NCBI GenBank assembly: GCA_937923255.1
Contig: CALAIL010000006.1
Coordinates: forward strand, 1-56,045
Direction: 5' to 3'
Source of the DNA: an uncultured Propionivibrio sp.
GTDB taxonomy: Bacteria; Pseudomonadota; Gammaproteobacteria; Burkholderiales; Rhodocyclaceae
DNA: 56,045 nucleotides
The translations under genes and the position numbers were made by a program. Positions 9,214-19,506 of the stretch are shown here, one piece after another (position 1 is the first letter of the stretch; each line of letters starts with the position of its first letter). The notes below the pieces were generated by a model that worked only from the letters and a program-made list of their open reading frames with translations, was not told where the DNA came from and made no database searches.

Positions 9214-10488
9214 TTATTGCCAGCGCAGCATTGCGTAATTCTTTTTACCACGGCGCAGGAGGGTAAAGCGACCAAAACGGCGGTCGGTTTCGGCAAAACG
9301 GTAATCAATGGCGTCTATTTTGACTCCATTCACCTGGACACTGCCGCTTTGCAGAAAGCCGCGCGCCTCACTCTTCGATTTGGTCAACCCCGCCGCCGCC
9401 AGTGCATCAACCAGACCATCTACCGACTTTTCCAATGTCAGTCCCGGCACACCATCCTGCGCCAACTGTTCGAAATCCGATTCGGTCAGTGCGTCGAGAT
9501 CGCCGGAAAACAGACTCTTCGAAATACGCTGTGCCGCTTGTAGCGCCGCCTGTCCGTGCACCAGTTCGGTCACCTGCTCGGCCAGGATGCGCTGCGCTTC
9601 CGGCTTCTTCCCGCCCGCATTATCGGCCGCTTCAATGGCGTCGATTTCCTCGATAGACAGAAAAGTGAAATAGCGCATGAATTTATAGACATCTGCATCG
9701 GCTGTATTGATCCAGAATTGATAAAAAGCATAGGGCGAAGTTTTTTTTGCATCCAGCCAAATGGCGCCCGATTCTGTCTTGCCGAATTTGGTTCCGTCGG
9801 ATTTCGTCACTAGCGGGAGCGTCAGACCATACACCTGCTTCTGATTCAGCCGCCGTGTCAGATCGGCACCGGCGGTAATGTTGCCCCATTGGTCTGAACC
9901 ACCAATCTGCAATACACAATCATAACGCCGGTTCAGCTCGACAAAATCATAGCCTTGCAACAGGCTATAGGAAAATTCCGTATAGGAAATACCCTGCTCG
10001 TCGCGATTGATGCGTTGCTGCACCGACTCTTTCTTGATCATTGCATTGACCGAGAAATGTTTACCGATATCACGCAGAAAATCGAGTGCGCCCATGCCGC
10101 CAAACCAGTCATAGTTATTGGCCATGATTGCTGCATTGACGCCATCAAAATTCAGAAACGGTGCGACTTGGGCACGAATATTCACAACCCAGCCCGCGAT
10201 AATTTCGGGGGTATTAAGTTTGCGTTCAGTCGCCTTGAAGCTGGGGTCACCGATCATACCCGTTGCGCCGCCAACCAGCGCAATTGGCTTATGTCCGGCC
10301 TGCTGAAAGCGTTTGAGCACCAATACGGGCACCAGATGCCCAAGATGTAGACTATCCGCCGTCGGATCAAAACCACAATACAGTGTCACCGATGAGCTTG
10401 CCAGTAAGGCATCAAGCCCGCGCGCATCGGTCAACTGAGCGATCAGGCCGCGATCATGTAAATCCTGGATCAGGGCGGACTGGAACAT
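9214..10488 (-). CDS. tyrS: Tyrosyl-tRNA synthetase
   Basis: Class I synthetase of 424 residues charging tRNA-Tyr. The HIGH motif appears as HLGH at 48-51, the tyrosine-pocket YSLLQGYDF segment lies near 174-182, and the KMSKS loop is KFGKT at 234-238, the form found in the standard TyrRS subclass. A C-terminal S4 RNA-binding domain ([16 protein letters not shown]) completes the protein. It stands as a single gene between the NUDIX and cysB genes on the same strand. Confidence 0.97.
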   Translation of the reverse strand: MFQSALIQDLHDRGLIAQLTDARGLDALLASSSVTLYCGFDPTADSLHLGHLVPVLVLKRFQQAGHKPIALVGGATGMIGDPSFKATERKLNTPEIIAGWVVNIRAQVAPFLNFDGVNAAIMANNYDWFGGMGALDFLRDIGKHFSVNAMIKKESVQQRINRDEQGISYTEFSYSLLQGYDFVELNRRYDCVLQIGGSDQWGNITAGADLTRRLNQKQVYGLTLPLVTKSDGTKFGKTESGAIWLDAKKTSPYAFYQFWINTADADVYKFMRYFTFLSIEEIDAIEAADNAGGKKPEAQRILAEQVTELVHGQAALQAAQRISKSLFSGDLDALTESDFEQLAQDGVPGLTLEKSVDGLVDALAAAGLTKSKSEARGFLQSGSVQVNGVKIDAIDYRFAETDRRFGRFTLLRRGKKNYAMLRWQ

Positions 10489-10625
10489 CAGACTTTCTCC
10501 ACAAGATAAAAACCGGTGGATTCTAGCACGCTGCTCAGGGCAATCACCGCATTCTGAAGAACGAGATTCATTCCAGAAATAGAGCGATATACGAAGCCTC
10601 GGGCGAAATCACAAGCAGTATCTGG

Positions 10626-11207
10626 CTACCAGTCCGAGCGCATAATTTTTTCTGCCCAAAAGAGCGCAGCAATCGTTTTACCGTCTGTGATCTCGCCATG
10701 ACGCACTGCCTCTAGCGCCGCATCCAGGCTTAATGTTAGCAATTCGACAAACTCACCCTGATCGAGCCGCTGCCCTTCGGGGGTCCGCTGCAAACCACGC
10801 GCAGAAAAAATCTCAATTCGCTCGTCAGAATAACCAATGCAGGGATGTAATACACCTAGATGTCGCCAGTCGTTCGCCGTATAGCCCGTTTCTTCCAGCA
10901 GCTCACGTTGGCTGGTCATCAGAACATCTTCATCCGCTTCAATTTTTCCCGCCGGGAATTCAAGAAAAACACGTCGCAGGGGATAACGGAACTGCCGTTC
11001 AAAAACCAGCTCGCCATTATCGAGAATGGGAACAACGACGACCGCTCCCTGATGCCGAATGTATTCGCGCGTCGCCTCGCGACCATCGGGCTGGCGTACA
11101 CGATCCACGCGCACATCAAGCAGGTGGCCGTGATACGCCTGGGTGCTTTCTAGTTCGACTTCTATGAGATGCTTCTCGTCAGCGCGAGATACCAGATGAT
11201 TATTCAT
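10626..11207 (-). CDS. NUDIX hydrolase, ADP-ribose pyrophosphatase type
   Basis: A 193-residue hydrolase of the NudF/ADP-ribose pyrophosphatase group, cleaving ADP-ribose-like nucleotides to AMP and a sugar phosphate. The NUDIX box is complete: G-K-I-E-A-D-E-D, then REL-LEE-TGY, with the metal-binding glutamates present. The preceding EFPAGK motif is typical of this subgroup. In many betaproteobacteria a NUDIX gene of this type lies just beyond the nuo (complex I) operon; here it directly follows tRNA-Leu. Confidence 0.9.
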   Translation of the reverse strand: MNNHLVSRADEKHLIEVELESTQAYHGHLLDVRVDRVRQPDGREATREYIRHQGAVVVVPILDNGELVFERQFRYPLRRVFLEFPAGKIEADEDVLMTSQRELLEETGYTANDWRHLGVLHPCIGYSDERIEIFSARGLQRTPEGQRLDQGEFVELLTLSLDAALEAVRHGEITDGKTIAALFWAEKIMRSDW

Positions 11208-11492
11208 AACCCCTAAAACATCCTAATAAATAGGGAAAAACACATCGACAAGAAATAGAAATACAAGACAGCAATTAATCACTGGACACAACAATCCCGA
11301 TACTGCTCCTTGTCGCGCAATCTGTGCTTTTTGGCCTACCGCTTTGTAAAAAACCAATTTCACCAGCGAATATAATTAATTCTATTGCCGTGAAACGGTT
11401 TTCTTAGACGAATTACTTTTTTGGGGCGAGCGTTTTTTTGTTTTTGTTCAAATAAGGAAATAAGCGCGCCTAACCGACCTTTTCTTTTTATT
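11208..11492. other. Gene-free AT-rich stretch between tRNA-Leu and NUDIX gene
   Basis: About 285 bases, visibly AT-richer than its surroundings, with poly-T tracts and no credible reading frame or RNA fold. By gene order this is where a nuo operon would be expected; I see no nuo remnant. Confidence 0.5.
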
Positions 11493-11577
11493 TGGTGCCG
11501 ACGATGAGACTCGAACTCATACGACCGAAGTCACTACCCCCTCAAGATAGCGTGTCTACCAATTTCACCACGTCGGC
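11493..11577 (-). tRNA. tRNA-Leu (GAG)
   Basis: An 85-base class II tRNA with acceptor GCCGACG/CGTCGGC, a D arm with AATTGGTAGAC, anticodon loop TTGAGGG giving GAG, a variable arm (GTGACTTCGGTCGT), and encoded CCA. It lies downstream of tpiA-secG on the same strand, the common betaproteobacterial arrangement. Confidence 0.96.
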
Positions 11578-11637
11578 ACACCCAAACAACAGGCAACGGT
11601 ACTGCGAGAGAGATCCGTCACCTTAAAAAATAAGCTG

Positions 11638-12009
11638 TTACTTTGGAATATCTTTGGCCTTTGAAGCAGAATCCGCAGGAGCCGGAACTTCTTCCCCCGC
11701 TGCGGGAGCAGTCACAGCTTCTGGGGCGGATTTTACCGCATCCTCCATCACACTACCAGTTGTCTTTGGCGTATTTGAGGCAAAATACGCCAGAGACAGA
11801 CTCGTCAAGAAGAACACGACGGCAAGCACTGCCGTCGTACGGCTAAGAAAGTTGGCTGAACCGGCGGCACCGAACAGGCTACCCGAAGCGCCACTACCAA
11901 AAGTCGCGCCCATATCCGCACCTTTGCCGTGTTGTACCAGCACCAGCCCAACGATCCCGACTGCTGCCAAAACGTGCAGCGTCAGCGCTAACGAAAAAAG
12001 AAACTCCAT
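11638..12009 (-). CDS. secG: Preprotein translocase subunit SecG
   Basis: A 123-residue inner-membrane protein with two membrane helices (about residues 3-23 and 55-75) separated by the conserved loop [20 protein letters not shown]. SecG associates with SecYE and assists SecA-driven protein export. The C-terminal tail is Ala/Pro-rich. The start at 12009 is preceded by AAGGA; an in-frame start 14 codons earlier lies against tpiA and is unlikely. It follows tpiA after 17 bases and precedes tRNA-Leu. Confidence 0.95.
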   Translation of the reverse strand: MEFLFSLALTLHVLAAVGIVGLVLVQHGKGADMGATFGSGASGSLFGAAGSANFLSRTTAVLAVVFFLTSLSLAYFASNTPKTTGSVMEDAVKSAPEAVTAPAAGEEVPAPADSASKAKDIPK

Positions 12010-12026
12010 AAATAATCCTTGCCTTA

Positions 12027-12785
12027 TTAAGCCGGGGTCGCAGCTTGGCAAATTGCCAGAAAATCACTCGCCACCAGCGAAGCACCACCGATCAACCCAC
12101 CATCGATATCGGGCATGCCGAATAGCTCTGCGGCATTCGACGGCTTAACGCTCCCACCATAAAGAATCTGCAAACCTTCAGCAACCTTGACATCAGCACG
12201 CGCCACCTGCGCCCGAATAGCGGCATGGACTTCCTGCGCTTGCGCACTACTGGCTGTTTTACCGGTACCAATTGCCCAGACAGGCTCATATGCGACAACA
12301 GCCTTGGAAAAAGCCGCAATACCGGCACGATCAATCGCAGCGGCGACCTGCTTTGCGACGACCTCCCCCGTCTTTCCGGTTTCACGTTCAGCCAGCGTTT
12401 CGCCAACGCACAATATCGGCTGTAAACCGCCCGCCAGCGCCACGGCAAACTTCTCGGCAACCAACGCATTATTTTCACCATACAGCGTACGCCGTTCCGA
12501 ATGCCCGACCAGCACATAGCGGCAGGCAAAATCACGCAGCATTGATGCGGCAACTTCACCAGTAAATGCACCAGAATCCTTTTCACTCAGATTCTGTGCC
12601 CCCCACGCCAGGGACGTTTTAGCCAGCAACGCCTGCGCCTGCGCCAGGTAGGGAAACGGCACGCAGACAGCAACAGCAACGCCACACGCATCCGTAATAC
12701 CTGCCGATAGTTCCTTGAGAAGCGACTGGTTGGCCTGCAAACTGCCGTTCATTTTCCAGTTACCTACAACCAATTTTTGACGCAT
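12027..12785 (-). CDS. tpiA: Triosephosphate isomerase
   Basis: A 252-residue TIM barrel that interconverts dihydroxyacetone phosphate and glyceraldehyde 3-phosphate. The N-terminal VVGNWKMNG, the catalytic His in GHSERR, the catalytic Glu in [15 protein letters not shown], and the phosphate-binding GGSV near the C terminus are all present. The start at 12785 (AGG site upstream) begins exactly at the conserved N terminus. First gene of tpiA-secG-tRNA-Leu. Confidence 0.97.
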   Translation of the reverse strand: MRQKLVVGNWKMNGSLQANQSLLKELSAGITDACGVAVAVCVPFPYLAQAQALLAKTSLAWGAQNLSEKDSGAFTGEVAASMLRDFACRYVLVGHSERRTLYGENNALVAEKFAVALAGGLQPILCVGETLAERETGKTGEVVAKQVAAAIDRAGIAAFSKAVVAYEPVWAIGTGKTASSAQAQEVHAAIRAQVARADVKVAEGLQILYGGSVKPSNAAELFGMPDIDGGLIGGASLVASDFLAICQAATPA

Positions 12786-12959
12786 GGCACACCTGTCGAA
12801 AAAATGCGATTTTATCAATGCCCTGCAGTTCCGGTCAATGTAACACCATTGGAAATACCATTTCAGCTTGCGGACTTACGGCATCATATGCAGTTCCATC
12901 GCGCATTTGCCGGCGTTCTGCTTTTTTCAGACGATTCGTAACCCAATCGTGCCTTGCGC

Positions 12960-15221
12960 TCATTTTGATGATCGTCCCCCGCGCGGCGGCAAGGTTCTGA
13001 TTTTCGGTTTTTTGGTTGGATTCCCGTACCGCTTATCGCCTGTTCCTGCCGGTTGAAAATTCGGCACCAGATGCCGCTTGCCATTGCCAATCAGATCAGC
13101 ACGCCCCATTTGTTTCAGCGTCTCGCGCAACAACGGCCAATTATCAGGATCGTGATAACGCAAGAAAGCCTTATGCAGACGGCGCTGGCGCGCACCGCGT
13201 ACAGTGCTGACCCGTGGCGCATCACGCGTTACCTTTTTCAGCGGATTACGTCCGCTGCGGAACATCGTCGTCGCCAGCGCCATGGGCGTCGGCAGGAAAG
13301 TTTGCACCTGATCGAGTCGGAAACCGTTCCGTTTGAGCCAGAGGGCCAGATTGAGCATATCCTCATCGCCCGTCCCCGGATGCGCCGCGATAAAGTAAGG
13401 AATCAGGTATTGTTCCTTGCCCGCATCCCGCGATGCCTTATCGAAAAGCCGTTTGAATTGATCATACGCACCGATACCCGGCTTCATCATGTACGCAAGC
13501 GGGCCCGGCTCGGTGTGTTCCGGTGCGATTTTCAGATAACCGCCGACATGATACGCCACCAGCTCTCTGATGTACTCCGGCGAACGCACGGCCAAATCGT
13601 AGCGCAACCCGGAACTGATCAGAATGCGCTTGATGCCTGGCACAGCGCGCGCCTTGCGATATAAATCGATCAGCGGCGCATGGTCGGTGATGAGATTGTG
13701 GCAAATATCAGGAAAAACGCACGACAGCCGCCGACAGGCCGACTCGATGTGCTTATCCCGGCAAGCCATGCGGTACATGTTGGCTGTCGGCCCGCCGAGA
13801 TCGGAAATAATGCCGGTAAAGCCCGGCGTTTTGTCGCGGATATCCTCGATCTCCCGTAATACAGAAGCTTCCGAGCGGCTCTGGATGATGCGCCCTTCAT
13901 GCTCGGTAATCGAACAGAACGTGCAACCGCCGAAGCAGCCGCGCATGATATTGATCGAAAAACGGATCATCTCGTAGGCGGGAATTCTGGCCTGCCCGTA
14001 AGCAGGATGCGGTTCGCGCTGGAAAGGCAGGTCGTAGACGCCATCCATTTCCGCCGTCGTCAGCGGTATCGGCGGCGGATTGAGCCAGACATCGCGCGCA
14101 CCATGCGCCTGAACCAAAGCACGCGCGTTACCGGGATTCGATTCCAGATGCAAGGTACGCGAAGCATGTGCGTACAGCACCGGGTCATCGCGCACCTGTT
14201 CATAGGAGGGCAGACGAATCACGGTACGCGAACGTGCAGCAATATGCCCGGCATTTTCTGCCTTCCCGGACTCCACGGCGGATTTACTGCCACGATCCTG
14301 GCGGCGCGCCTGACGATCTTGCGTATAAAAAATCAGCGGTTGTGCCGCCGCTTTTTTCACAGATGCTTTTTCCGCTTTTTCATATGGCACGGAGCTTTCT
14401 GCCGTTTTGGCCATTGCCGGGCAATCCTGGCGCACCGTCTCGCCATAAGGATTGGCGGGGCGGTCAAGCCGTCCCGGCGTATCGACACGGGTTGAATCGA
14501 TTTCCGTCCAATCATCTGCCGGCAACCAGCCCCGCGCCGTCATGAAAGCCGTACCGCGCAGGTCACGGATGGCAGCAATCGGCTCACCCATCGCCAGGCG
14601 ATGCGCCAGCGCGACCATGGCACGCTCGGCATTGCCATAGATCAACAGATCGGCCTTTGCATCCGGCAGCACTGAACGCCGCACGGTATCCGACCAGTAG
14701 TCGTAATGGGCGACGCGGCGCAGGCTGGCTTCAATCGCCCCGATCACGACATTTGCCTCCGGATACGCCTCCCGGCAGCGCTGCGCATAGACGATCACAG
14801 CGCGGTCTGGGCGGCGATTCGGCGCGCCATCCGGCGTATAGGCGTCATCGGAGCGAAACTTGCGGTCAGCCGTATAACGGTTGACCATCGAATCCATGTT
14901 GCCGGCCGATACGCCGAAAAAGAGATTCGGCCGGCCAAGCACGCGGAAAGGCTCGGCCGAATGCCAGTCAGGCTGGGCAATGATGCCCACGCGGAAGCCC
15001 TGCGCTTCGAGCAAGCGCCCGATCAGCGCCGTACTGAAGCTCGGATGGTCAATATAGGCATCGCCGGAAACGATGATCACATCACAGGAATCCCAACCCA
15101 GCACCTCCATTTCTTCACGTGACATCGGCAAAAACGGCGCAATGCCGAAACGCTTCGCCCAATACGGGCGGTAGGAAAAAAGCGGCTTGGGTAACGCTCC
15201 GTTCGGCATCTTCGGCTTCAT
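12960..15221 (-). CDS. ygiQ: YgiQ-family radical SAM protein (UPF0313)
   Basis: A 753-residue radical SAM protein. The [4Fe-4S]-binding Cys triad is C429, C433, C436 in [10 protein letters not shown], preceded by a YgiQ-type N-terminal domain ([12 protein letters not shown]) and followed by the [11 protein letters not shown] and [15 protein letters not shown] segments typical of the family. The reaction of YgiQ is unknown. It is slightly longer than the E. coli protein, with a Lys/Ala/Ser-rich insertion around residues 275-325. Its ATG overlaps the stop of the ETF:quinone oxidoreductase gene in an ATGA, implying translational coupling with the etf operon. Confidence 0.93.
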   Translation of the reverse strand: MKPKMPNGALPKPLFSYRPYWAKRFGIAPFLPMSREEMEVLGWDSCDVIIVSGDAYIDHPSFSTALIGRLLEAQGFRVGIIAQPDWHSAEPFRVLGRPNLFFGVSAGNMDSMVNRYTADRKFRSDDAYTPDGAPNRRPDRAVIVYAQRCREAYPEANVVIGAIEASLRRVAHYDYWSDTVRRSVLPDAKADLLIYGNAERAMVALAHRLAMGEPIAAIRDLRGTAFMTARGWLPADDWTEIDSTRVDTPGRLDRPANPYGETVRQDCPAMAKTAESSVPYEKAEKASVKKAAAQPLIFYTQDRQARRQDRGSKSAVESGKAENAGHIAARSRTVIRLPSYEQVRDDPVLYAHASRTLHLESNPGNARALVQAHGARDVWLNPPPIPLTTAEMDGVYDLPFQREPHPAYGQARIPAYEMIRFSINIMRGCFGGCTFCSITEHEGRIIQSRSEASVLREIEDIRDKTPGFTGIISDLGGPTANMYRMACRDKHIESACRRLSCVFPDICHNLITDHAPLIDLYRKARAVPGIKRILISSGLRYDLAVRSPEYIRELVAYHVGGYLKIAPEHTEPGPLAYMMKPGIGAYDQFKRLFDKASRDAGKEQYLIPYFIAAHPGTGDEDMLNLALWLKRNGFRLDQVQTFLPTPMALATTMFRSGRNPLKKVTRDAPRVSTVRGARQRRLHKAFLRYHDPDNWPLLRETLKQMGRADLIGNGKRHLVPNFQPAGTGDKRYGNPTKKPKIRTLPPRGGRSSK

Positions 15222-16879
15222 AAACTTGTATATGCCGGCCCGTCGCCGCCTTGCGGCGGCGTCCATTTAATATTTTGCAGCGGGTCCTTGATATCGCAGG
15301 TTCTGCAATGCAGGCAATTCTGCGCATCAATCTGTAAACGCGGCGTGCGCTCCGGCCCCTCGTGCAGAACCCTATACACGCCGGCCGGGCAGTAACGCTG
15401 CTCCGGGGCATCGTACTTGGCGAGATTGACGGAAACCGGCAAACGCTCATTCTTAAGATGCAAATGAACGGGCTGATCTTTTCCATAACGCAGATTTGCC
15501 AGGAACACGGACGACGGCCGGTCGAACGTCAATACACCATCCGCCGGCGGATAGACAATCGGCGAGAAAGCAGCCGCAGGACGCAAAGCGGCATGATCCG
15601 GCACTCTGACACGCAACGTCCACGGCACATTGCCGGCAAACAGTTTCTGCTCGGCGGCGAACAGTGCGCTGCCGAAATACAGTCCCGCTTTCGTCAACCA
15701 GGGCTTAAAGTTGCGTGTCGCCCACAGTTCATCGTGCAGCCAACTGCGGCAAAATGCCTGCGGATACGCGCTCAGCACATCGCCCGCGCGGCCTGCCCTC
15801 AGCGCCGCAAAACAGGCGTCCGCCGCCAGCATGCCGGACAACATGGCGCCATGCACGCCCTTACCGCGCGCCGCATTGAGAAAACCAGCCGCATCGCCGA
15901 CCAGCGCACCACCGGGGAATACCAGCCGAGGCATGGCCTGCAGCCCGCCGGATGGAACGCTGTTGGCCCCATAGGCAATGCGCCGGCCCCCGTGTAAACA
16001 GGCGCGGATACGCGGATGTGTCTTAAAGCGCTGAAATTCCTCAAAAGGGGATAGATAAGGATTGGCGTACCCCAGCCCGACGACAAACCCGACAGCAACC
16101 CGCCGATCTTGCTGGTGATACAAAAAACCGCCGCCATAGGTATCCGGCTTCAGCGGCCAACCGCAGGTATGCAGGACACGGCCCGGAGCGTGATTTTCCG
16201 GCCGCACTTCCCAGACTTCCTTGAACCCCAGTCCATATGTTTGTGGCGCGGCACCCTCATCTAGGCGATACTGCTCAATCAGTCGCTTTCCGAGATACGC
16301 GCGACACCCTTCGGCAAACAGCGTGTATTTGCCGCGCAGCGCCATTCCCGGCTGAAAGTCCGGACCCGGCGAACCGTCTCGGAGACGCCCGAAATCCCCA
16401 GTAATCACGCCATTGACGACGCGTTCGCCATCCACGGTATCTCCCAGAAGAATTTCTCTTGCCGCAAAGCCGGGGAAAATCTCGACCCCCAAGGTCTCGG
16501 CCTGCTGCGCCAACCAGCGGCATAGATCACCAAGCGAGACGAGGTAATTGTCGGCCTGACAGAAACAGGCAGGCAACAGGCCATGCGGTATCTGGATGCT
16601 GCCGCGCTCGGATAGCCAGAAAAACGCCTCTTCCGATACGGCGAGTTTGAGCGGCGAATCCTGTTCCCGCCAATCAGGCAGCAATTCATCCAATGCGCGC
16701 GGATCGACGATGGCGCCGGAAAGCGTGTGTCCGCCAATTTCGGCGGCTTTTTCAATCAAGCAAACGCTGATTTCCCGCCCGTTCGCCTGCGCTTGCCGTT
16801 TAAGGCGAATCGCCGCCGATAATCCCGCCGGACCGCCGCCCACGATGACGACATCAAATTTGACGCTCTCACGACCCAT
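15218..16879 (-). CDS. etfD: Electron transfer flavoprotein:ubiquinone oxidoreductase
   Basis: A 553-residue membrane-associated flavo-iron-sulfur enzyme that passes electrons from reduced ETF to ubiquinone. The N-terminal FAD-binding loop is GGGPAG at 14-19, followed by the family segment [10 protein letters not shown]. The C terminus carries the ferredoxin-like [4Fe-4S] cysteines in CPAGVY and [12 protein letters not shown]. The length is that of the family. It lies 4 bases after etfA and overlaps ygiQ, so the order is etfB-etfA-etfD-ygiQ. Electrons would derive from acyl-CoA or other dehydrogenases that use ETF; none is encoded here. Confidence 0.95.
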   Translation of the reverse strand: MGRESVKFDVVIVGGGPAGLSAAIRLKRQAQANGREISVCLIEKAAEIGGHTLSGAIVDPRALDELLPDWREQDSPLKLAVSEEAFFWLSERGSIQIPHGLLPACFCQADNYLVSLGDLCRWLAQQAETLGVEIFPGFAAREILLGDTVDGERVVNGVITGDFGRLRDGSPGPDFQPGMALRGKYTLFAEGCRAYLGKRLIEQYRLDEGAAPQTYGLGFKEVWEVRPENHAPGRVLHTCGWPLKPDTYGGGFLYHQQDRRVAVGFVVGLGYANPYLSPFEEFQRFKTHPRIRACLHGGRRIAYGANSVPSGGLQAMPRLVFPGGALVGDAAGFLNAARGKGVHGAMLSGMLAADACFAALRAGRAGDVLSAYPQAFCRSWLHDELWATRNFKPWLTKAGLYFGSALFAAEQKLFAGNVPWTLRVRVPDHAALRPAAAFSPIVYPPADGVLTFDRPSSVFLANLRYGKDQPVHLHLKNERLPVSVNLAKYDAPEQRYCPAGVYRVLHEGPERTPRLQIDAQNCLHCRTCDIKDPLQNIKWTPPQGGDGPAYTSL

Positions 16880-16883
16880 GACA

Positions 16884-17981
16884 TCACGCTTTTTTACTCA
16901 TTGCAGCCAGCGCTCGCGTCAGCGCCGGCACGGCATCGAAGAGATCGGCAACCAGCCCATAATCGGCGACTTTGAAAATCGGCGCTTCCGGATCTTTGTC
17001 GATTGCAACGATGACTCGCGCCTCCTTAACGCCGGCCAGATGCTGAATTGCGCCCGAAATTCCCACGGCAATGTAAAGCTCCGGGGCAATGATTCGCCCT
17101 GTCTGGCCAATCTGTAGCGCATTGGCGGCATATCCCGCGCTGACCGCGCCATAGCTGGCGCCCAGCGCCGCCCCCAGCTGCTCGGCCAACGGCGTCAGCA
17201 GCATCGTAAAGTTCTCGGCGCTCCCCAGACCACGGCCGCCCGCGACGACGATACGCGCGGCATCCAGGGATGGCGAGGTTTTTCCGCCCTCTATGTTCAT
17301 CGTACACCGGCGTTCAAGCAGCACCGCCGCTGCGGCAACCGCCGGCAAGGTTGCGGGGGCAGGCGCAACGACTGTCATTGCGGCCTGGCCGCACTGCTCA
17401 TCCCGGCTGCCACGCCTGCTATCCCCATTCGTTTCCGCATCATCGCTTGCCGTTGCCAAGCTCGCCGCCCGAAGCGTCAGAATTTTTACCGGATCGCCGC
17501 TGCGCACCGTCAACAGCGCATTACCCGCATACACGGGCCGAACAAAGGTGTCGGGCGATGCAATACGCACGACGCCAGTGATCGGCTCGACCCCCAGCAA
17601 GGCGCCGAGGCGCGACAGTACATTGCGGAAATATCCTGAATCCGCCGCCAAAATATGCGTATAACCGCCTGCATGCGCCAGGATCAACGCTGCCGTATCT
17701 TCCGCTCTCGGAGCAGCCTCATTGGCAGAGGCATATGCAGTTTCGGCAATCTTCACCAGCGAAACGCCCGGCAACGCCGCCACTGCGCGGGCGGCCAAGG
17801 CCGAAGCAGCATCACTGCCATCATTGATCAGCACATGCACTTCGCCGCCCAATTGTCGGGCGGCTGACACGATTGGAGGCACCGTCTTGCTGAGGCCGTC
17901 CCCGGTATTTTCCGCAATGACCAGTACACGAATCCCGGAAGAAATACCAGAAACGACGGGGGCAAAAGGGCTGGGAGACAT
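16884..17981 (-). CDS. etfA: Electron transfer flavoprotein alpha subunit
   Basis: FAD-binding subunit of ETF, 365 residues from the chosen start; a start at 18011 inside etfB would give 375. The C-terminal FAD domain is clear: VVAGGRGLGS, QIGQTGR, PELYIAVGISGAIQHLAG and NKDPEAPIF-like DKDPEAPIF. Two oddities stand out. The usual GASRAAVDAG motif, whose Arg sits over the flavin, reads GASYGAVSAG here (Tyr at about 277). The linker before the FAD domain is some 25-30 residues longer than normal and rich in Ala, Ser and charged residues. The N-terminal domain is also divergent, so partner dehydrogenases may differ from the textbook set. Confidence 0.92.
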   Translation of the reverse strand: MSPSPFAPVVSGISSGIRVLVIAENTGDGLSKTVPPIVSAARQLGGEVHVLINDGSDAASALAARAVAALPGVSLVKIAETAYASANEAAPRAEDTAALILAHAGGYTHILAADSGYFRNVLSRLGALLGVEPITGVVRIASPDTFVRPVYAGNALLTVRSGDPVKILTLRAASLATASDDAETNGDSRRGSRDEQCGQAAMTVVAPAPATLPAVAAAAVLLERRCTMNIEGGKTSPSLDAARIVVAGGRGLGSAENFTMLLTPLAEQLGAALGASYGAVSAGYAANALQIGQTGRIIAPELYIAVGISGAIQHLAGVKEARVIVAIDKDPEAPIFKVADYGLVADLFDAVPALTRALAAMSKKA

Positions 17982-17991
17982 GGAAGGCCTA

Positions 17992-18768
17992 TCAGAGCAC
18001 TTGCGCTTCATCGCGCAGACATCTAATCAACTCGCAAACATCGGCGACGCGAACGCCCGCTCGGCGTGGCGGTGGTGCGCTTATCGATACCTGCGCCAGC
18101 CGCGAGCCAACATCAATGCCCAATGCCTCCGGCCTCAGCGTATCCAAAGGTTTTTTCTTCGCTTTCATCAGATTGGGCAACGTCACGTAGCGCGGCGTAT
18201 TCAGCCCCAATTCAACGGTTAATAGCGCCGGAAGCCGCAGCTGCCAGGCTTCGCATCCATCGTCGGTTTCGCATGTCGCCAAAACCCGCCCTTCAGAAAC
18301 ATTTAGATGGGAAACGCGCGTCGCCAGCGGCCAGTCAAGCGAGGCGGCAAGCATCGTACCTGTCTGACCGGCATCGCTATCGATCGCCTGTTTGCCGCAG
18401 ATAACAAGATTCGGCAATTCTTGCCGGCACAGCGCTACCAGCACTCTGGCCACAGCCAGCGGCTGAAGCTCGATACCGGTTTCAATGAGAATGGCGCGGT
18501 CAGCCCCCATCGCCAGAGCAGTGCGCAGCGTTTCTGCGCAGGCGGATACACCACAGGAGACGGCAATGATCTCATTTGCCGCCCCGCTTTCCTTGAGGCG
18601 AACGGCGGCCTCAACGGCAATTTCATCAAACGGATTCATGCTCATCCTGACACCCGCTGTCTCTACGCCCGTGCCATCGCCCTTGATGCGGATCGCCACA
18701 CAGGGGTCAATAACCCGTTTGACGGGCACCAAGATTTTCCCGATTTCAGGCCGCTGCATGGATTTCAT
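17992..18768 (-). CDS. etfB: Electron transfer flavoprotein beta subunit
   Basis: A 258-residue EtfB. The N-terminal ILVPVKRVIDP, the MSMNPFDEIAVEAAVRLKE segment and the AMP-binding GKQAIDSDAGQTG loop mark the family; the last is slightly altered from the common DDSNQTGQ form. EtfB pairs with EtfA and shuttles electrons to the quinone oxidoreductase encoded two genes on. First gene of the operon; its promoter lies in the 127 bases between it and the terminator of the upstream tRNA operon. Confidence 0.95.
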   Translation of the reverse strand: MKSMQRPEIGKILVPVKRVIDPCVAIRIKGDGTGVETAGVRMSMNPFDEIAVEAAVRLKESGAANEIIAVSCGVSACAETLRTALAMGADRAILIETGIELQPLAVARVLVALCRQELPNLVICGKQAIDSDAGQTGTMLAASLDWPLATRVSHLNVSEGRVLATCETDDGCEAWQLRLPALLTVELGLNTPRYVTLPNLMKAKKKPLDTLRPEALGIDVGSRLAQVSISAPPPRRAGVRVADVCELIRCLRDEAQVL

Positions 18769-18895
18769 TGCCTCGGCAAATCAAATGCTTGTCTGGCGCG
18801 ATTGCACGGGACCAGCGGAAATTCGACAGGATGGATGGGGGGATTAGCAAAAACACACGCAAAACACACAGGGAATGCGATATAAAGAAGAAGCA

Positions 18896-18923
18896 AAGAA
18901 AAAGCCAATCCCAAAGGATTGGC
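18896..18923 (-). terminator. Terminator of the tRNA-Pro-Arg-His operon
   Basis: On the minus strand an 8-bp stem GCCAATCC/GGATTGGC with a 4-base loop is followed by TTTTTC. It lies 14 bases beyond tRNA-His. Confidence 0.9.
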
Positions 18924-18936
18924 CCAAACACTTCGT

Positions 18937-19013
18937 TGGGGCGATGTAGCGGGATCGAACCGCTGACCCACGGAATCACAATCCGTTGCTCTACCAACTG
19001 AGCTAACATCGCC
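18937..19013 (-). tRNA. tRNA-His (GTG)
   Basis: Acceptor GCGATGT/ACATCGC is preceded by an encoded G at position -1 facing C73, the histidine identity feature. The anticodon loop TTGTGAT gives GTG and CCA is encoded. Last gene of the three-tRNA transcript. Confidence 0.97.
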
Positions 19014-19027
19014 ATCGTATCTATTTC

Positions 19028-19104
19028 TGGCGCGCCCGGCGAGACTCGAACTCACAACCCCCGGCTTAGAAGGCCGGTGCTCTATCCGGTTGAGCTACGG
19101 GCGC
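19028..19104 (-). tRNA. tRNA-Arg (TCT)
   Basis: A 77-base cloverleaf with acceptor GCGCCCG/CGGGCGC, anticodon loop CTTCTAA giving TCT, T loop TTCGAGT, discriminator G and encoded CCA. It reads AGA/AGG codons. Middle gene of the tRNA operon. Confidence 0.97.
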
Positions 19105-19173
19105 CAGGTGCCGATGAATACGTATCCCTCGGGACATATCACAAGCCTTCGGCGAGGACTTGCCATTCTATTC

Positions 19174-19250
19174 TGGTCGGGGCGGTGGGATTCGAACTCA
19201 CGACCCTCTGCTCCCAAAGCAGATGCGCTACCAGGCTGCGCTACGCCCCG
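19174..19250 (-). tRNA. tRNA-Pro (TGG)
   Basis: A 77-base cloverleaf with acceptor CGGGGCG/CGCCCCG, anticodon loop TTTGGGA giving TGG, and encoded CCA. First gene of the tRNA-Pro-Arg-His operon, 12 bases downstream of its promoter. Confidence 0.97.
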
Positions 19251-19261
19251 AAGAAGCGCGC

Positions 19262-19290
19262 ATTTTACCGATAGCATTGATTCTGGTCAA
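19262..19290 (-). promoter_or_regulatory. Promoter of the tRNA-Pro-Arg-His operon
   Basis: Minus strand: TTGACC (19290-19285), 17-base spacer, TAAAAT (19267-19262), then a GCGCGC discriminator before tRNA-Pro. Strong sigma-70 match with a stringent-type start region. Confidence 0.85.
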
Positions 19291-19393
19291 TCCTGGAGCA
19301 AAAAAGCACACGACCCAGAGAAAAAGGCAAGTCAAACCAGTGACACATTTTTTCGCTCATCAGCTGACTAGAAAAAAGTGGAGAGAGCAGTTA

Positions 19394-19422
19394 TTGTACA
19401 CTTTTGATTTGGCTGCTATCTG
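19394..19422 (+). promoter_or_regulatory. Possible dksA promoter
   Basis: TTGTAC, 17-base spacer, TATCTG, about 80 bases before the dksA start. Moderate match; no competing candidate seen. Confidence 0.4.
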
Positions 19423-19506
19423 AATATCGCCTGCTCAGCTAGTTGCAGCACGCGCTGTTTTTTGATATGAAGCCGATTTTCCACCACGATTGCTTGACTT
19501 TCAGAC

